The translations under genes and the position numbers were made by a program. Positions 17,401 through 26,236 of a stretch of DNA of 64,000 nucleotides are shown here, piece after piece. The stretch comes from an uncultured Prevotellaceae bacterium. GTDB taxonomy: Bacteria; Bacteroidota; Bacteroidia; Bacteroidales; Bacteroidaceae. Positions within the stretch are counted from its first letter, which is position 1; each line of letters starts with the position of its first letter. The notes under the pieces are model-generated. The model worked only from the letters and a program-made list of their open reading frames with translations, had not been told where the DNA came from and searched no databases. Location: the NCBI GenBank assembly GCA_947176895.1, contig CAMWSK010000002.1, positions 88,423-152,422 on the forward strand, in the 5' to 3' direction.

Positions 17401-20400
17401 ACGAGAATATGCCGCGCGTGGGTTCCTACCCGGCCGACAGCCCCGCCGCCGACGCGCCCGACAACATGAAGTGGAAGTTAGAGGTGTCCGACAAGGGCGA
17501 GTACTATCTGGTCAGCAAGAACGGCAGATACATCTACTACGCTGACAACCGCTTCCGGACCTCGGCTCACAAGAAAGCGGCCACCCAACTGCACCTTATC
17601 TATAATACCGGCAACGCCTACCCCTACGCTTGGCAAATCCAGTGCTGGGGCAACGGTTACAGTATGAACCCCAACGGCGGCATGGCAGAAGGCAATGAAA
17701 TGGCACAAGGCGAAACGACACACCGGAACGCCGCCCTGCTGTTCGAGCCGGCAGAGGACTTTGAGGCCCCGATTTTCCTGCAGTTCAGTTCCTACGGTCG
17801 CCTGGCCCTATATGACACCGGCGACGGCAATACGCCCGAAGCACAGCTGTCCGCCGACGACACCCCCGCCGACCCCGGTTTCACCTGGGTAAAAACGCGC
17901 ACCATCGAGGACGGCTACACGCTGCGCAGCGGAAACGGAAACTACCTGGCCCTGAGCGATGACGGCAGTTCGCTGGTGATGACGGCGGACAAGAAAAAGG
18001 CCGTTACCGTGTACACCAAGCAGAACCCCTACGCCGAAAACGTTTTCGACAGCGGCCAGCGGCTGGTTCACCGCAAGATGTACTACATCGGCAACAAGAA
18101 TACCGGGAACAAGGCCATCACCGTCAACCCCGCCAACGGCAGCCTTAGCCTGACGGCCATCACACCGGCCACACGTGCCACCGTCATCCGCGAGACCACG
18201 AAGATTGACGCGGGTGAGCTGCCCCAACTGTCCACCGATGAGGCTCCCGTATGGCACAACATCCTCTTCACCCGCACGGGCGACTACCTGAGCATCGGCA
18301 CAGATGCCGACAAGTTGGCCGTCGTACGGCAGAGCGACACCGCTCTGGACCCCGCCATGATGTGGTGCTTGGAGACCGGCGGCACCAATCCCGACGAGTT
18401 CTTCCTGAAGAACCGTAACGGCGACTACCTCCGGTGGGACAACGCGACGAACAGACGCTTCACCACCACCACCGAGCCCGCCGAAGCCGCCCCCTTCCGC
18501 CTGGCGGAATACATCGAGAACGGCCCCGACCGCAACAAATGGGTGCTGCACTACGTGGCTGCCAAGGAGCAGGCATGGAATCAGTATCTGAAACCCGCAG
18601 CCGCCAAGGACAGCGTGGGCCAGGCAGCGGCCACCGACGCCGGCAGAGCCGCCATCCTTTTCAAGAAGATAATGATTGACGAGCCCGACTACTGCACCAC
18701 AGACAGCACAGACTGGCGACGCCTGTACTTCTACAACACAGCCTTGAACTTAGACAAAGGCCTTCACTCCACCACCGACGGCGTCAATGCAGCCACAGTG
18801 GACAACACCGACGATTGTCTGTGGAAAAACGTCAAAAACGAGGACGGTTCCGTCTCCCTGAAGAACTGGGACGGCCAATACCTCGCCCTAAATGCCGACA
18901 AGACCGGCTTCACACTCACCACCGACCCTGAACAAGCCGCCAGATTCACAACAGAGAAGACCGATGCGGGAGGCGACATGTGCACCACCTGGCTCTTCAC
19001 AGACAACGAGACGGGAAATGTGCTTGGCAAGGATGCCGACGGCAACATCGTGCTGATGGACAAGGCCACAGCCGAGGCAGCAGCCGAAAATTCGAACTTC
19101 TTCTTGGGCGAGAAGACGGACATCCCCACCCTCAACCCCCAACCCGGTGAATACTACACCATAGCCCTCAACGGATATCTGCACGACGGCTTCGGCGATA
19201 TCTATGATGCCAAGAGAAGCCCTCTGCCTTCCGTGCACGACGAACCAATGGTTGTCACCAACGACTACCTGTGGACCTTCATCCCCAAGGACGGCGGCTA
19301 CATGTTGCGGAACCGCAACGGCAACTACCTGACGTGGGGCACCGACGGCACCTTCGACATCTCCGCCGAGGACACCAACGCCACCATCCTGGGCTTGGAC
19401 TTCATCGCCACCCGGAACGCCAACGCCACATGGAACGTGGTCACACGCATGAAAGCCCTGGGCGGAACCGGCATCACCGACGCAGAGAAACGATTGTGGT
19501 TCAACTTCACCACCGCAGGACCCGTGCTTGCCGCCAGTTACAACGATGCCCTCAGCATCAGGAAATACGTCATCCACGAGCCCGAGGACTACACAGCCTA
19601 CAAGATTATCCCCAAGCGCTCCTGGTTCATCAAGCTCTCCGAAGGACAGAAAGAGACCTCCAACACCTTCATCCACCACACCGAGGACGGCAGCTATGGA
19701 CTGAAACCCTTCACCCTGGCCGACGGCACCACCGTGCGCCGCCAAAACACCAACAACTATCGCATTGTCCGCTACATGAAGCGCAACACCACGCGCGAGT
19801 TCCGTCTGCCCACCTCGAAGTACGGAGGCTCTGCCACCCAGACACGTGTACGACAATACCAGCGTTGGTATAACTACGACACCGACGGTCTCGTCCCCGA
19901 CAGCCTCCTGTTCCTCAACAAGCCGGCCAGCCGCAACTACAGCAACGGAACGCTGATAGGCGAAGTGCTTCCGTTCAACGGTGAGACAAGCGGAAACAAG
20001 GTCACCTACGGCTTCAACTTCAAGATGCCCGACCACGCACCCGAAGACTTCGAGTACACCCTTGGCATCGACATGTCTTTCTATACGGACTTCGTGCAAT
20101 ACTATGACGATAATCCGGAACATCCGGTCCAGTCCGCCACCACACTCTCGAACGACCTCGAAATCCCTGTTGACGCCGACCTCATAGAGCCAACACTTGC
20201 CGGTCGTTGCATCTATGTGGTGCGCAATGCCCACATCATGGCCAAGCAGCTGACGGCGCTGACAGAAGGACAAGACAAATGGCTGGAGGAGTACAACGTG
20301 AGTTTCCCCGCCCGCAAGGTAAACTTCAAGGACTGTTCCCTGCCCCTCGAAAATGAATTCGCCAACTATTGGATTTACAAGGATGGCGTGGAGGCCGAGG

Positions 20401-23400
20401 AGAACCTTATTTCGCTAACCAGCTACTCCAATCTGGAGTTTGTGATCAATAACAACAAAGCTAAGATTTCCTTTGCGAATGGCCCTATCGTTCAAGGAGC
20501 GACCGGCTATGCCGGCCCCAATGCCGACCTTTCCCAGCTTCGCTTCTTCCGTTTCACCTATCCCACCGTTGACGGCAAGGAAATGGCCGCAAACGGTTCC
20601 ACCGCCGACATCGAGGTCTACGCCAAGGATGGCGACCGCCGCTATCGTCTGGCCGTCTACCACCTCACCTTTGTTGACGGCACGGAGCTTCGCCCCTACA
20701 CAGAAATCATCGGCATGAGAAAGGACAAGAACGGCAACGATGTTCCCAAGTCGGAACGCTCGCCCCGCCAATTACGCAAGGAATTGGGCGAGCCCAAGGC
20801 GTCCATCACCTTCGACTTCAATGAGTACGAAACCTACCAGGCACCACCCAAAGGCAAGAACTATGGCACGAAAAACGAGCGTAGTGCCGGCAAGATCATG
20901 CCCAACACCTATCGCTATCCCATACGCTATGAGAACACCTCCTATGCTTTCGAGCCCACGTACATCAGCGAGTCCGGTGAAGTGGAGTATAATAAAAACG
21001 TAGAGGAAAACAGCTTCGGCTCCTATACCATCGCCCGAACCACCAAGTTCGAATGGAACAACCAGGCCCGCTTCTATCCCGTGCGCAAGTACTATCACGA
21101 TGCCTATCCCGAGGAGGCACAATACGACTATGACAACAGCGGCTTCCTCTACATCGACGCATCCGAATGTCCCGGACGCATCGCCTCACTCGACTTCGAC
21201 GGCAACATCTGTAAGGGCACACGTCTCACCGTGTCGGCTTGGGTGTCATCGCCCAACAGCCCTAACCGGGTGAGCACGAACAGTACATCTTATGCCAATG
21301 TGTTCTTCAACATCCTCGGTTATTACAAAGACGAGAACGGAGTGGAGCAGGAAGAGAAAATCTACACCTATTGCCCCGGCCCCATCAGCGGCGACGCCCT
21401 TTCCGTAACCGGCGACACCCTCGTCAAGAGCATGGCCGGCAAAGAAGGCGTGTGGCAACAGGTTTACTTCACCTTCATCCCCCGCTCCAAGCACATCATC
21501 GAGCGTTTCGTGCTGAACGTGAACAACGCCTGCACCAGCTCCGCAGGCGGCGACATCCTCATCGACGACATCGAGGTGTACTCCACCACGCCCACGGTGA
21601 AGGTGGTCAACACCCTGCCCGTCTGCAACTCCTCCATCACCCTCACAAAGATTGAGGCCGACTACGAGACCATGATGAATGCCCTGGGTCTGGAGGACGA
21701 GGACCTGAAAAAATACCACCCCTCCATCAACTACTGCGTGGTGGACTCCGCCATGTACCGAAGCAAACTGCAGGAACTTCAGGAGGCACACGACCCCGCA
21801 CCCGCCAACAACGCCATGCGCTATGCCGCCGTGGGCAACATATGCCGTGTGACCATCAACGCCACGTTCGACGACCTGCCCGAATACAACTATTCCGAGG
21901 CAGCAGAGAGCAACAATGCCAAGATATGGAAGTTGACCGACGACATGGGCATGAAGCAAATCGTCATCAGCGACAAGATTGCCAACGAACGGATGAAGCC
22001 CAACACCACCTACTACCTGGCGGCCTATTTCACCTACAGCAGCGAACTCGTCGACTTCTCCACCTTCCAGGTGGGTACGGAGTGCAGCATCAGTTCGCTC
22101 TTCACCACACGCAACAGCTTCAACTTCATCATCGACGGCGACATAAACATTGCCGAGGGCGGCGATGCCACCGTCTGCGCCGGCTCCAACGTCACCGTGG
22201 GCGCCAAGTTCCGCGGTGTGAACGCGCAGACCGGCGAGGAGGTGCTCCGCATCCTGCCCTGCGACTGGTGGCTCGGCTACTACGGCAACGACTATGCCCA
22301 CGCCTACATCAACGCCGACGGCAGCTATGTGCTCGGGGCCGCATCGAGGCCGGCAGACGCCGTCAGCGTGAGCGAAGCGCTGATGAGCTTCCGCACCTTC
22401 TATCCCAACACCGCCACCACGGACAATTGCAGCCCGAGGTCCGGCATGGGCATGACACTCACCCAGGCCATGATCGACGGCCTGAGCAAACTCTCCCGCC
22501 CCCGGGCCGCCGACACCGAATCCGACACGCCTGCCCGTCCGGCCCTGCTCCTGCTCTACCGCAAGAACATCAACGTGCAGATTCCCGCCGAGCTGGGCAA
22601 GGACGACGAATATATCATAACCCTGCAACCCATCGAGAACCTCACCGACTTCGATGACGACGAGGCTTTGAAGAACAGTATCGTCTGCTTCGATGCCGAC
22701 ACGCTGTCCATCCACATCAACGGCCACGCGCCCGGCCTGCTCAACGGCTTCAGCGGGGTGCCCTATCCCCCTTACATGAACAACGTGCCCCTGCGCCTCA
22801 CCCTGGGTGAGCTGGACGGCCTGCGCGACGACTCCGACGGCATGCGCCTTCCCCTGCGCGACATCCGGCCCGTGACCCCGGAAGTGGACGAGCTGGTACC
22901 CGTCACACTGGCCGACGGCACAACGGCCTACAGCCCGCTCTACATTGCCGGCACCGACGATCCCGCCTGCAACGTGTTCACCGACGACGGCAGCCTGAGA
23001 GAGGTGGGGCGCGTCAAGGCCATGCACGCCGTGAAGGATGCCGCCGACGGCTATGCCGACGTAACCTTCCTGTCCGGATTCACCCCACGCGAGGGTTACA
23101 CCTATACCCTGCGTGCCGACTACCGGGAGAAAGAGGCCGACGGCATAACGCCCAACACCTGCAACGGCTCGTTCGTCTTCGACCTGAAGGTCGTTCCGCG
23201 CTATGCCGTGTGGACAGCCGCCGCCGGCAACTCCGAGTGGACCAACGACCTCAACTGGCGCCGCGCCGACCGCAGCGACCTGCATTTCCCCGATGACAAG
23301 ACAGAACCCGCCTATCCCACGAACGAAGCCAACGACACGGCCAACGCTTTCGTGCCCTTGGCCGGCACCAACGTCATCGTGGCCGCAAGCGCCCCCTGCC

Positions 23401-25163
23401 GCCCCGCACTCCACGACAGCATCGTCAACGCAGACAACAAGCTGCTGGACTTCGGCGAGCACGACGCAGACGTGACGCAAGACATCCGATACGACCTCAT
23501 CCTGGGAGGCTTAATCAAGGGAACGGGAACCCGCTATTGCGAACGCTACCGCACCAACCGCTGCGACGGGCTGGTGCTGCAGGCCGGCGCCGAGCTGTTG
23601 CAGGCCCAGCATCTGGACTACCAAAAGGCCTGGGCGGAGTATGAGCTGGACCGCGGACGCTGGTACACACTCGGCTCTCCGATTCGCCAGACCTATGCCG
23701 GCGACTGGTATACCCCCGCCATCAGCGGGCGCGAGACGGCCCCCTACTTCCACGACATCACCTTCTCCGCCACGCAGCACGACCGCTTCCACCCCGCCGT
23801 ATACCAGCGCGGATGGGACAAGGGCGAGGCAACGCTCTATTACCTGGAGAACCCCACCGACATCAACCCCGCAGACCACAAGGTTCTGCAGACCAACGTA
23901 GCCGTGCGTGCCATGTGGAGCAGCGTCTACAACGATGTCAACGTGTGCTACGGCCACGCAGGCTTCTCGCTCAAGGGCGAGCAGGGCGGCCGGGGCAAGC
24001 TGCTCTTCCGCCTGCCCAAGGAGGACACCACCTATGACTATTATGTGAGGGACGAGCCCGAGAGCGGCAGCAACACGGCCACCATCGAGCGCAACGACCA
24101 ACACCGCCTGTGGACCGACCGGCTGAAGACGGACGCAGACTTTACCTTCACCCTGGAAAACGCCAACGAGAAGAACCTCTATTACCTGGCGGCCAATCCC
24201 TTCCCCTGCGGGCTGGACATGAGCCTCTTCTTCAAGAAGAACGCAAGTGTGGTGGAACCCAAATACTGGGTGCTCACGGCCGAAGGCCAGTCGGCCGCGA
24301 TAAAAGACCCGAACTCGCCCAACTGGACCGTCGTCAACACCACCGCCGGTGCCGAAGCTCCCGTGCTGGCCCCCGGACAGGGCTTCTTCGTGAAGCTGCG
24401 CGACGGGCAGAGCACCTGCACCCTGACCTTCGATGCCGGCATGATGACCCCAAGCATGACGAGCGCACCCGTCCTGGAGGGGGGCGTCACCCGCGCCACC
24501 GGCGCAACGGACGAAAGGCCGAGGTTGCATATCCGTGCCGAGCGCGACGGGCACGTCAGCGAGGCCGTCATCCTGGAGGATGAGACGTCCGCCGACGGCT
24601 ACTCGCCCGCCGAGGACATGGAGGCGCTGATCGACGAGTGCCTCACCCACACGCCCGTCGTCTACACCCTGGCCGGCAACCGTGCCGCCACGGTCAACAG
24701 CCGCCGCACCATCCGCCGTGTGGGACTGGGCGTTGCCGGCTCCAACCCCAAGGAGGTGACACTGACCTTCTCCGGCATGAACAGCCTCAGGGAAGAGCTA
24801 TCGCTGCTGGACGTGCTCACAGGGGAAACGACCCCCCTCTGCACAGGCCCCGACAGCATCAGCGTCACCGTGCCCGGCCTTACCGACAACCGCTTCTTCC
24901 TCGTCTCCCCCGCCAACGGCGAGGATATCGGCGAGGATGACGACGCCCTTGTCAGCATCAAGGCCCACCACGGCCGGGTGACCGTCACCGCCGCCGGCAC
25001 GCTCCTGCTCGACGAGGTACGCGCCGTAGCCACCGATGGGCGTGTGTTCCACAGCGCCACACCCAATGCCACGGAGCACAAGTTCCGCCTCGCACCCGGC
25101 ATCTACCTCATCAGCACACGCACCGTAGCGGGCACCACCACGCGCAAGCTGATCATCGACTGA
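14421..25163 (+). CDS. Giant secreted protein with beta-trefoil-like repeats and T9SS-type C-terminus; candidate fimbrial tip adhesin
   Basis: 3580 residues. A signal peptide ends near residue 28 (ASPLLAQ). Three long repeats of about 450-470 residues start at about 31, 501 and 966, each opening with a PQQIFYSTA-like or RPVYFSTS segment followed by YWYVIRFC or a variant. Within and after them at least eight copies of a short motif (DGYTLCSGHGRYL, GYTLKSDKGNYI, YRLKNFNGQYLQL, GYMLRNRNGNYLTW) resemble ricin-type beta-trefoil lectin modules. A jelly-roll-like domain lies at about 2240-2385 (GFLYIDASE to DILIDDIEVY). Around 2930 comes AVWTAAAGNSEWTNDLNW. The last about 72 residues (from 3509) look like a type IX sorting domain or the related DUF6383: VRAVATDGRVF and FRLAPGIYLISTRTV. 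No von Willebrand domain is seen. It starts 10 bases after a fimbrillin gene and ends the operon. The tip-adhesin role is inference. Confidence 0.75.
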   Translation: MKRFHHISLRCFLLQLLLFATASPLLAQSFKHTPQQIFYSTADDATPNNEYWYVIRFCSNMSYAMKYDGTKMVPGNYSGGSDAADTPDEYKWKFIPSGEAGWYYMVNKQGNKYVKWGDQATGDKFFVLSDSKADATKVHLIYNTNQSNRYAWQIQRQGSNNSMNPLGGLTSGRGIGEWGTGDANNVLRFDLVEEMDKSIKVFLQFSSYGRWAMYDDGTGAAPIARKPADGVTYPAEAGYLWTKTKKADGYTLCSGHGRYLKVDGTSIGFTTAAGDATVFTTPLNPYDGDTGANSPRPVRRFAYMAGTQALSIDAENHQVVLTDIGTDSPTAATRATIIRETLEIDGKDSPLASDAADPVWYNITFTNAGGNLTMKADGSVSKSPNNDPTSAAAWSLEKTGTGTDLYRLKNFNGQYLQLNGATLTTTADAGAAATFRLSEYAETGADRNKWVLQCADAEDYQYLMPATDGSSVGLTTADMLFRAAIAFTLPSTASVKPNINHAPQQVFYSTAEDATPKREVWYMARFMRAANGQNFAIKCESDALWSRAYSFEVSGSDAPDEFKWKFIPSDEEGWYHMVSKTGMYVKYENNRFRPTANKAEAVKLHIISVTNNNAYPHALQIQRQGSNKAMNPYGGTANNSIGEDQTGDGGNSILFEFLEEDNEDIDLYLQFSSYGRRALYDNGAAPVAHQPANGETRPSEKGYLWTKTRTPRGYTLKSDKGNYIAANADGSLALTTNPDAATHFTTLLNPYTEDVAETGGRSVSRFMFSAKGKFLSIDPASGNVALIDFPAVPVRSTILRETSDIDGAEWPKLSTEADPVWYDIQFSNVDNNFLSAGNDGDKTALAEPKTAEFNPELFWRLEDAGNDLVRVRGYKGTGYLAWNGSAFTAKADEAGAALFRMDEYAETGINRDKWLLHYVGATDANQYLKPNEAKDKVVLAAANALKPAALFFEEKGKTADVMNETRPVYFSTSDVDYWYVIRFCENKNLVLRCDENMPRVGSYPADSPAADAPDNMKWKLEVSDKGEYYLVSKNGRYIYYADNRFRTSAHKKAATQLHLIYNTGNAYPYAWQIQCWGNGYSMNPNGGMAEGNEMAQGETTHRNAALLFEPAEDFEAPIFLQFSSYGRLALYDTGDGNTPEAQLSADDTPADPGFTWVKTRTIEDGYTLRSGNGNYLALSDDGSSLVMTADKKKAVTVYTKQNPYAENVFDSGQRLVHRKMYYIGNKNTGNKAITVNPANGSLSLTAITPATRATVIRETTKIDAGELPQLSTDEAPVWHNILFTRTGDYLSIGTDADKLAVVRQSDTALDPAMMWCLETGGTNPDEFFLKNRNGDYLRWDNATNRRFTTTTEPAEAAPFRLAEYIENGPDRNKWVLHYVAAKEQAWNQYLKPAAAKDSVGQAAATDAGRAAILFKKIMIDEPDYCTTDSTDWRRLYFYNTALNLDKGLHSTTDGVNAATVDNTDDCLWKNVKNEDGSVSLKNWDGQYLALNADKTGFTLTTDPEQAARFTTEKTDAGGDMCTTWLFTDNETGNVLGKDADGNIVLMDKATAEAAAENSNFFLGEKTDIPTLNPQPGEYYTIALNGYLHDGFGDIYDAKRSPLPSVHDEPMVVTNDYLWTFIPKDGGYMLRNRNGNYLTWGTDGTFDISAEDTNATILGLDFIATRNANATWNVVTRMKALGGTGITDAEKRLWFNFTTAGPVLAASYNDALSIRKYVIHEPEDYTAYKIIPKRSWFIKLSEGQKETSNTFIHHTEDGSYGLKPFTLADGTTVRRQNTNNYRIVRYMKRNTTREFRLPTSKYGGSATQTRVRQYQRWYNYDTDGLVPDSLLFLNKPASRNYSNGTLIGEVLPFNGETSGNKVTYGFNFKMPDHAPEDFEYTLGIDMSFYTDFVQYYDDNPEHPVQSATTLSNDLEIPVDADLIEPTLAGRCIYVVRNAHIMAKQLTALTEGQDKWLEEYNVSFPARKVNFKDCSLPLENEFANYWIYKDGVEAEENLISLTSYSNLEFVINNNKAKISFANGPIVQGATGYAGPNADLSQLRFFRFTYPTVDGKEMAANGSTADIEVYAKDGDRRYRLAVYHLTFVDGTELRPYTEIIGMRKDKNGNDVPKSERSPRQLRKELGEPKASITFDFNEYETYQAPPKGKNYGTKNERSAGKIMPNTYRYPIRYENTSYAFEPTYISESGEVEYNKNVEENSFGSYTIARTTKFEWNNQARFYPVRKYYHDAYPEEAQYDYDNSGFLYIDASECPGRIASLDFDGNICKGTRLTVSAWVSSPNSPNRVSTNSTSYANVFFNILGYYKDENGVEQEEKIYTYCPGPISGDALSVTGDTLVKSMAGKEGVWQQVYFTFIPRSKHIIERFVLNVNNACTSSAGGDILIDDIEVYSTTPTVKVVNTLPVCNSSITLTKIEADYETMMNALGLEDEDLKKYHPSINYCVVDSAMYRSKLQELQEAHDPAPANNAMRYAAVGNICRVTINATFDDLPEYNYSEAAESNNAKIWKLTDDMGMKQIVISDKIANERMKPNTTYYLAAYFTYSSELVDFSTFQVGTECSISSLFTTRNSFNFIIDGDINIAEGGDATVCAGSNVTVGAKFRGVNAQTGEEVLRILPCDWWLGYYGNDYAHAYINADGSYVLGAASRPADAVSVSEALMSFRTFYPNTATTDNCSPRSGMGMTLTQAMIDGLSKLSRPRAADTESDTPARPALLLLYRKNINVQIPAELGKDDEYIITLQPIENLTDFDDDEALKNSIVCFDADTLSIHINGHAPGLLNGFSGVPYPPYMNNVPLRLTLGELDGLRDDSDGMRLPLRDIRPVTPEVDELVPVTLADGTTAYSPLYIAGTDDPACNVFTDDGSLREVGRVKAMHAVKDAADGYADVTFLSGFTPREGYTYTLRADYREKEADGITPNTCNGSFVFDLKVVPRYAVWTAAAGNSEWTNDLNWRRADRSDLHFPDDKTEPAYPTNEANDTANAFVPLAGTNVIVAASAPCRPALHDSIVNADNKLLDFGEHDADVTQDIRYDLILGGLIKGTGTRYCERYRTNRCDGLVLQAGAELLQAQHLDYQKAWAEYELDRGRWYTLGSPIRQTYAGDWYTPAISGRETAPYFHDITFSATQHDRFHPAVYQRGWDKGEATLYYLENPTDINPADHKVLQTNVAVRAMWSSVYNDVNVCYGHAGFSLKGEQGGRGKLLFRLPKEDTTYDYYVRDEPESGSNTATIERNDQHRLWTDRLKTDADFTFTLENANEKNLYYLAANPFPCGLDMSLFFKKNASVVEPKYWVLTAEGQSAAIKDPNSPNWTVVNTTAGAEAPVLAPGQGFFVKLRDGQSTCTLTFDAGMMTPSMTSAPVLEGGVTRATGATDERPRLHIRAERDGHVSEAVILEDETSADGYSPAEDMEALIDECLTHTPVVYTLAGNRAATVNSRRTIRRVGLGVAGSNPKEVTLTFSGMNSLREELSLLDVLTGETTPLCTGPDSISVTVPGLTDNRFFLVSPANGEDIGEDDDALVSIKAHHGRVTVTAAGTLLLDEVRAVATDGRVFHSATPNATEHKFRLAPGIYLISTRTVAGTTTRKLIID
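14511..18671 (+). repeat. Three in-gene long repeats of the giant fimbrial protein
   Basis: Coding repeats of about 1.4 kb starting near 14511, 15918 and 17313. They share the protein pattern FYSTA..D......YWYV.RF, then DE.KWKF.PS..GWY.MV, then LQFSSYGR.A.YD, then YLWTKT, then NPY.....GR.V.RF, then R.TI.RET..IDG. Similarity is far clearer at protein than at DNA level, so the duplications are old or have been selected to diverge. Confidence 0.8.
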
Positions 25164-25185
25164 CCTGATACCCCGCCAAGACACT

Positions 25186-25239
25186 TGCCCTCCGTTTGAG
25201 CTTATACCAAAATGCCAAGCCCAAACGGAGGGCATTTTC
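25186..25239 (+). terminator. Strong intrinsic terminator of the fimbrial operon
   Basis: A perfect 12-bp stem, GCCCTCCGTTTG (25187-25198) with CAAACGGAGGGC (25222-25233), extended by one T-A pair and followed by ATTTTC, 24 bases after the stop codon. Confidence 0.9.
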
Positions 25240-25308
25240 GTAGCCATGCCACCGAGGTTTTCGCGAACCGGGCAAGCAATCAAAAAAAACGCCCTTCATT
25301 TTCCGGCC

Positions 25309-25370
25309 AAAACATCAAGATGTTTTTCAAAAACATGAACACGTTTTTTGAAAACATGAGCATGTTTTTC
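25309..25370. repeat. Array B of the 21-base-period palindromic repeat (3 units)
   Basis: Units AAAACATCAAGATGTTTTTC (25309), AAAACATGAACACGTTTTTT (about 25330) and AAAACATGAGCATGTTTTTC (25351) have their ACAT cores exactly 21 bases apart. They lie between the fimbrial terminator and cobB. Confidence 0.85.
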
Positions 25371-25412
25371 CCAAAGTATTGCGAATGATTTCCTCCTTGC
25401 CCTGTTTTTTCT

Positions 25413-25420
25413 TATTTTTG
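25413..25420 (+). promoter_or_regulatory. -7-like box before cobB
   Basis: TATTTTTG fits TAnnTTTG and lies 30 bases before the ATG at 25451. It falls inside the longer reading frame that opens at 25379, which supports the later start. No well-spaced -33 element was found. Confidence 0.45.
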
Positions 25421-25450
25421 CTCTGCGAAACAGGAACAAACATAGAAAAC

Positions 25451-26176
25451 ATGAAAAACCTTGTCATCCTCAGCGGCGCGGGCATGAGCGCCGAAAGCGG
25501 CATCAGCACGTTCCGCGACGCGGGCGGCCTGTGGGAACAATATCCCGTGATGCAGGTGGCCGGCATCGAGGGATACAAGCGCAACCCCGAGCTGGTGATC
25601 AACTTCTACAACGAACGGCGCAAGCAGCTGCCCGACGTGAAGCCCAACGCGGGACACATCGGGCTGGCACAACTGGAGCGGGACTTCAACGTGACCGTGG
25701 TGACGCAAAACGTGGACAACCTGCACGAACGCGCCGGCAGTTCCCACGTCATCCACCTGCACGGCGAGCTGACCAAGGTGTGCTCCAGCCGCGACCCCAA
25801 CGACCCGCGCTATATCAGGGAACTGACACCCGGGAACTATGACGTGAGGATGGGCGACCTGGCCGGCGACGGCAGCCAGCTGAGGCCCTTCATCGTGTGG
25901 TTCGGCGAGGCCGTGCCCCAGATAGAGACGGCCATCGCCCGGGTGGAAAAGGCCGACATCTTCGTCATCATCGGCACCTCGCTCAACGTCTATCCCGCCG
26001 CCGGGCTGCTGGCCTACGTGCCCCCCACGGCCGAGGTCTACCTGATAGACCCCAAGCCCGTGGACATCCACTCCGGACGCCCGGTCCATGTGATACGCAA
26101 AGGAGCCTCGGAGGGCGTGAAAGAGCTGACGGAATTATTAAAATCATCCATAAAAAAAGCGGAGAACCGCTTTTGA
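25451..26176 (+). CDS. cobB: NAD-dependent protein deacylase, sirtuin family
   Basis: 241 residues from the ATG at 25451; the longer frame from 25379 would place a promoter-like box inside the coding region. Removes acyl groups from lysines using NAD. The NAD site GAGMSAESGISTFRD is at residues 9-23, TQNVDNLHERAG follows, and the catalytic histidine lies in HLHGEL. FYNERR supplies the Tyr-x-x-Arg pair that class III sirtuins such as E. coli CobB use to bind succinyl or malonyl lysine. Only one cysteine (KVCSSRDP) remains where zinc-binding sirtuins have four, so the zinc ribbon is probably lost. The C-terminal GTSLNVYPAAGLL and VYLIDPKPVD complete the Rossmann fold. Confidence 0.92.
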   Translation: MKNLVILSGAGMSAESGISTFRDAGGLWEQYPVMQVAGIEGYKRNPELVINFYNERRKQLPDVKPNAGHIGLAQLERDFNVTVVTQNVDNLHERAGSSHVIHLHGELTKVCSSRDPNDPRYIRELTPGNYDVRMGDLAGDGSQLRPFIVWFGEAVPQIETAIARVEKADIFVIIGTSLNVYPAAGLLAYVPPTAEVYLIDPKPVDIHSGRPVHVIRKGASEGVKELTELLKSSIKKAENRF

Positions 26177-26190
26177 ATAAGTTTTTTTCT

Positions 26191-26198
26191 TATCTTTG
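26191..26198 (+). promoter_or_regulatory. -7 box upstream of galE
   Basis: TATCTTTG lies 38 bases before the galE ATG and overlaps the end of the upstream transcript region. A TTTTG at 26171 is only 15 bases away, shorter than the usual spacing. Confidence 0.5.
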
Positions 26199-26236
26199 CG
26201 CTACGGACCATCAAACCTTAAAACCATATAAATAAG

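Noticed and set aside
21246..23480. 744-residue open frame antisense to the giant fimbrial gene
   Set aside because: Antisense shadow of GC-rich codons; Val/Gly/His-rich, no signal or domain, while the plus frame has clear protein features.
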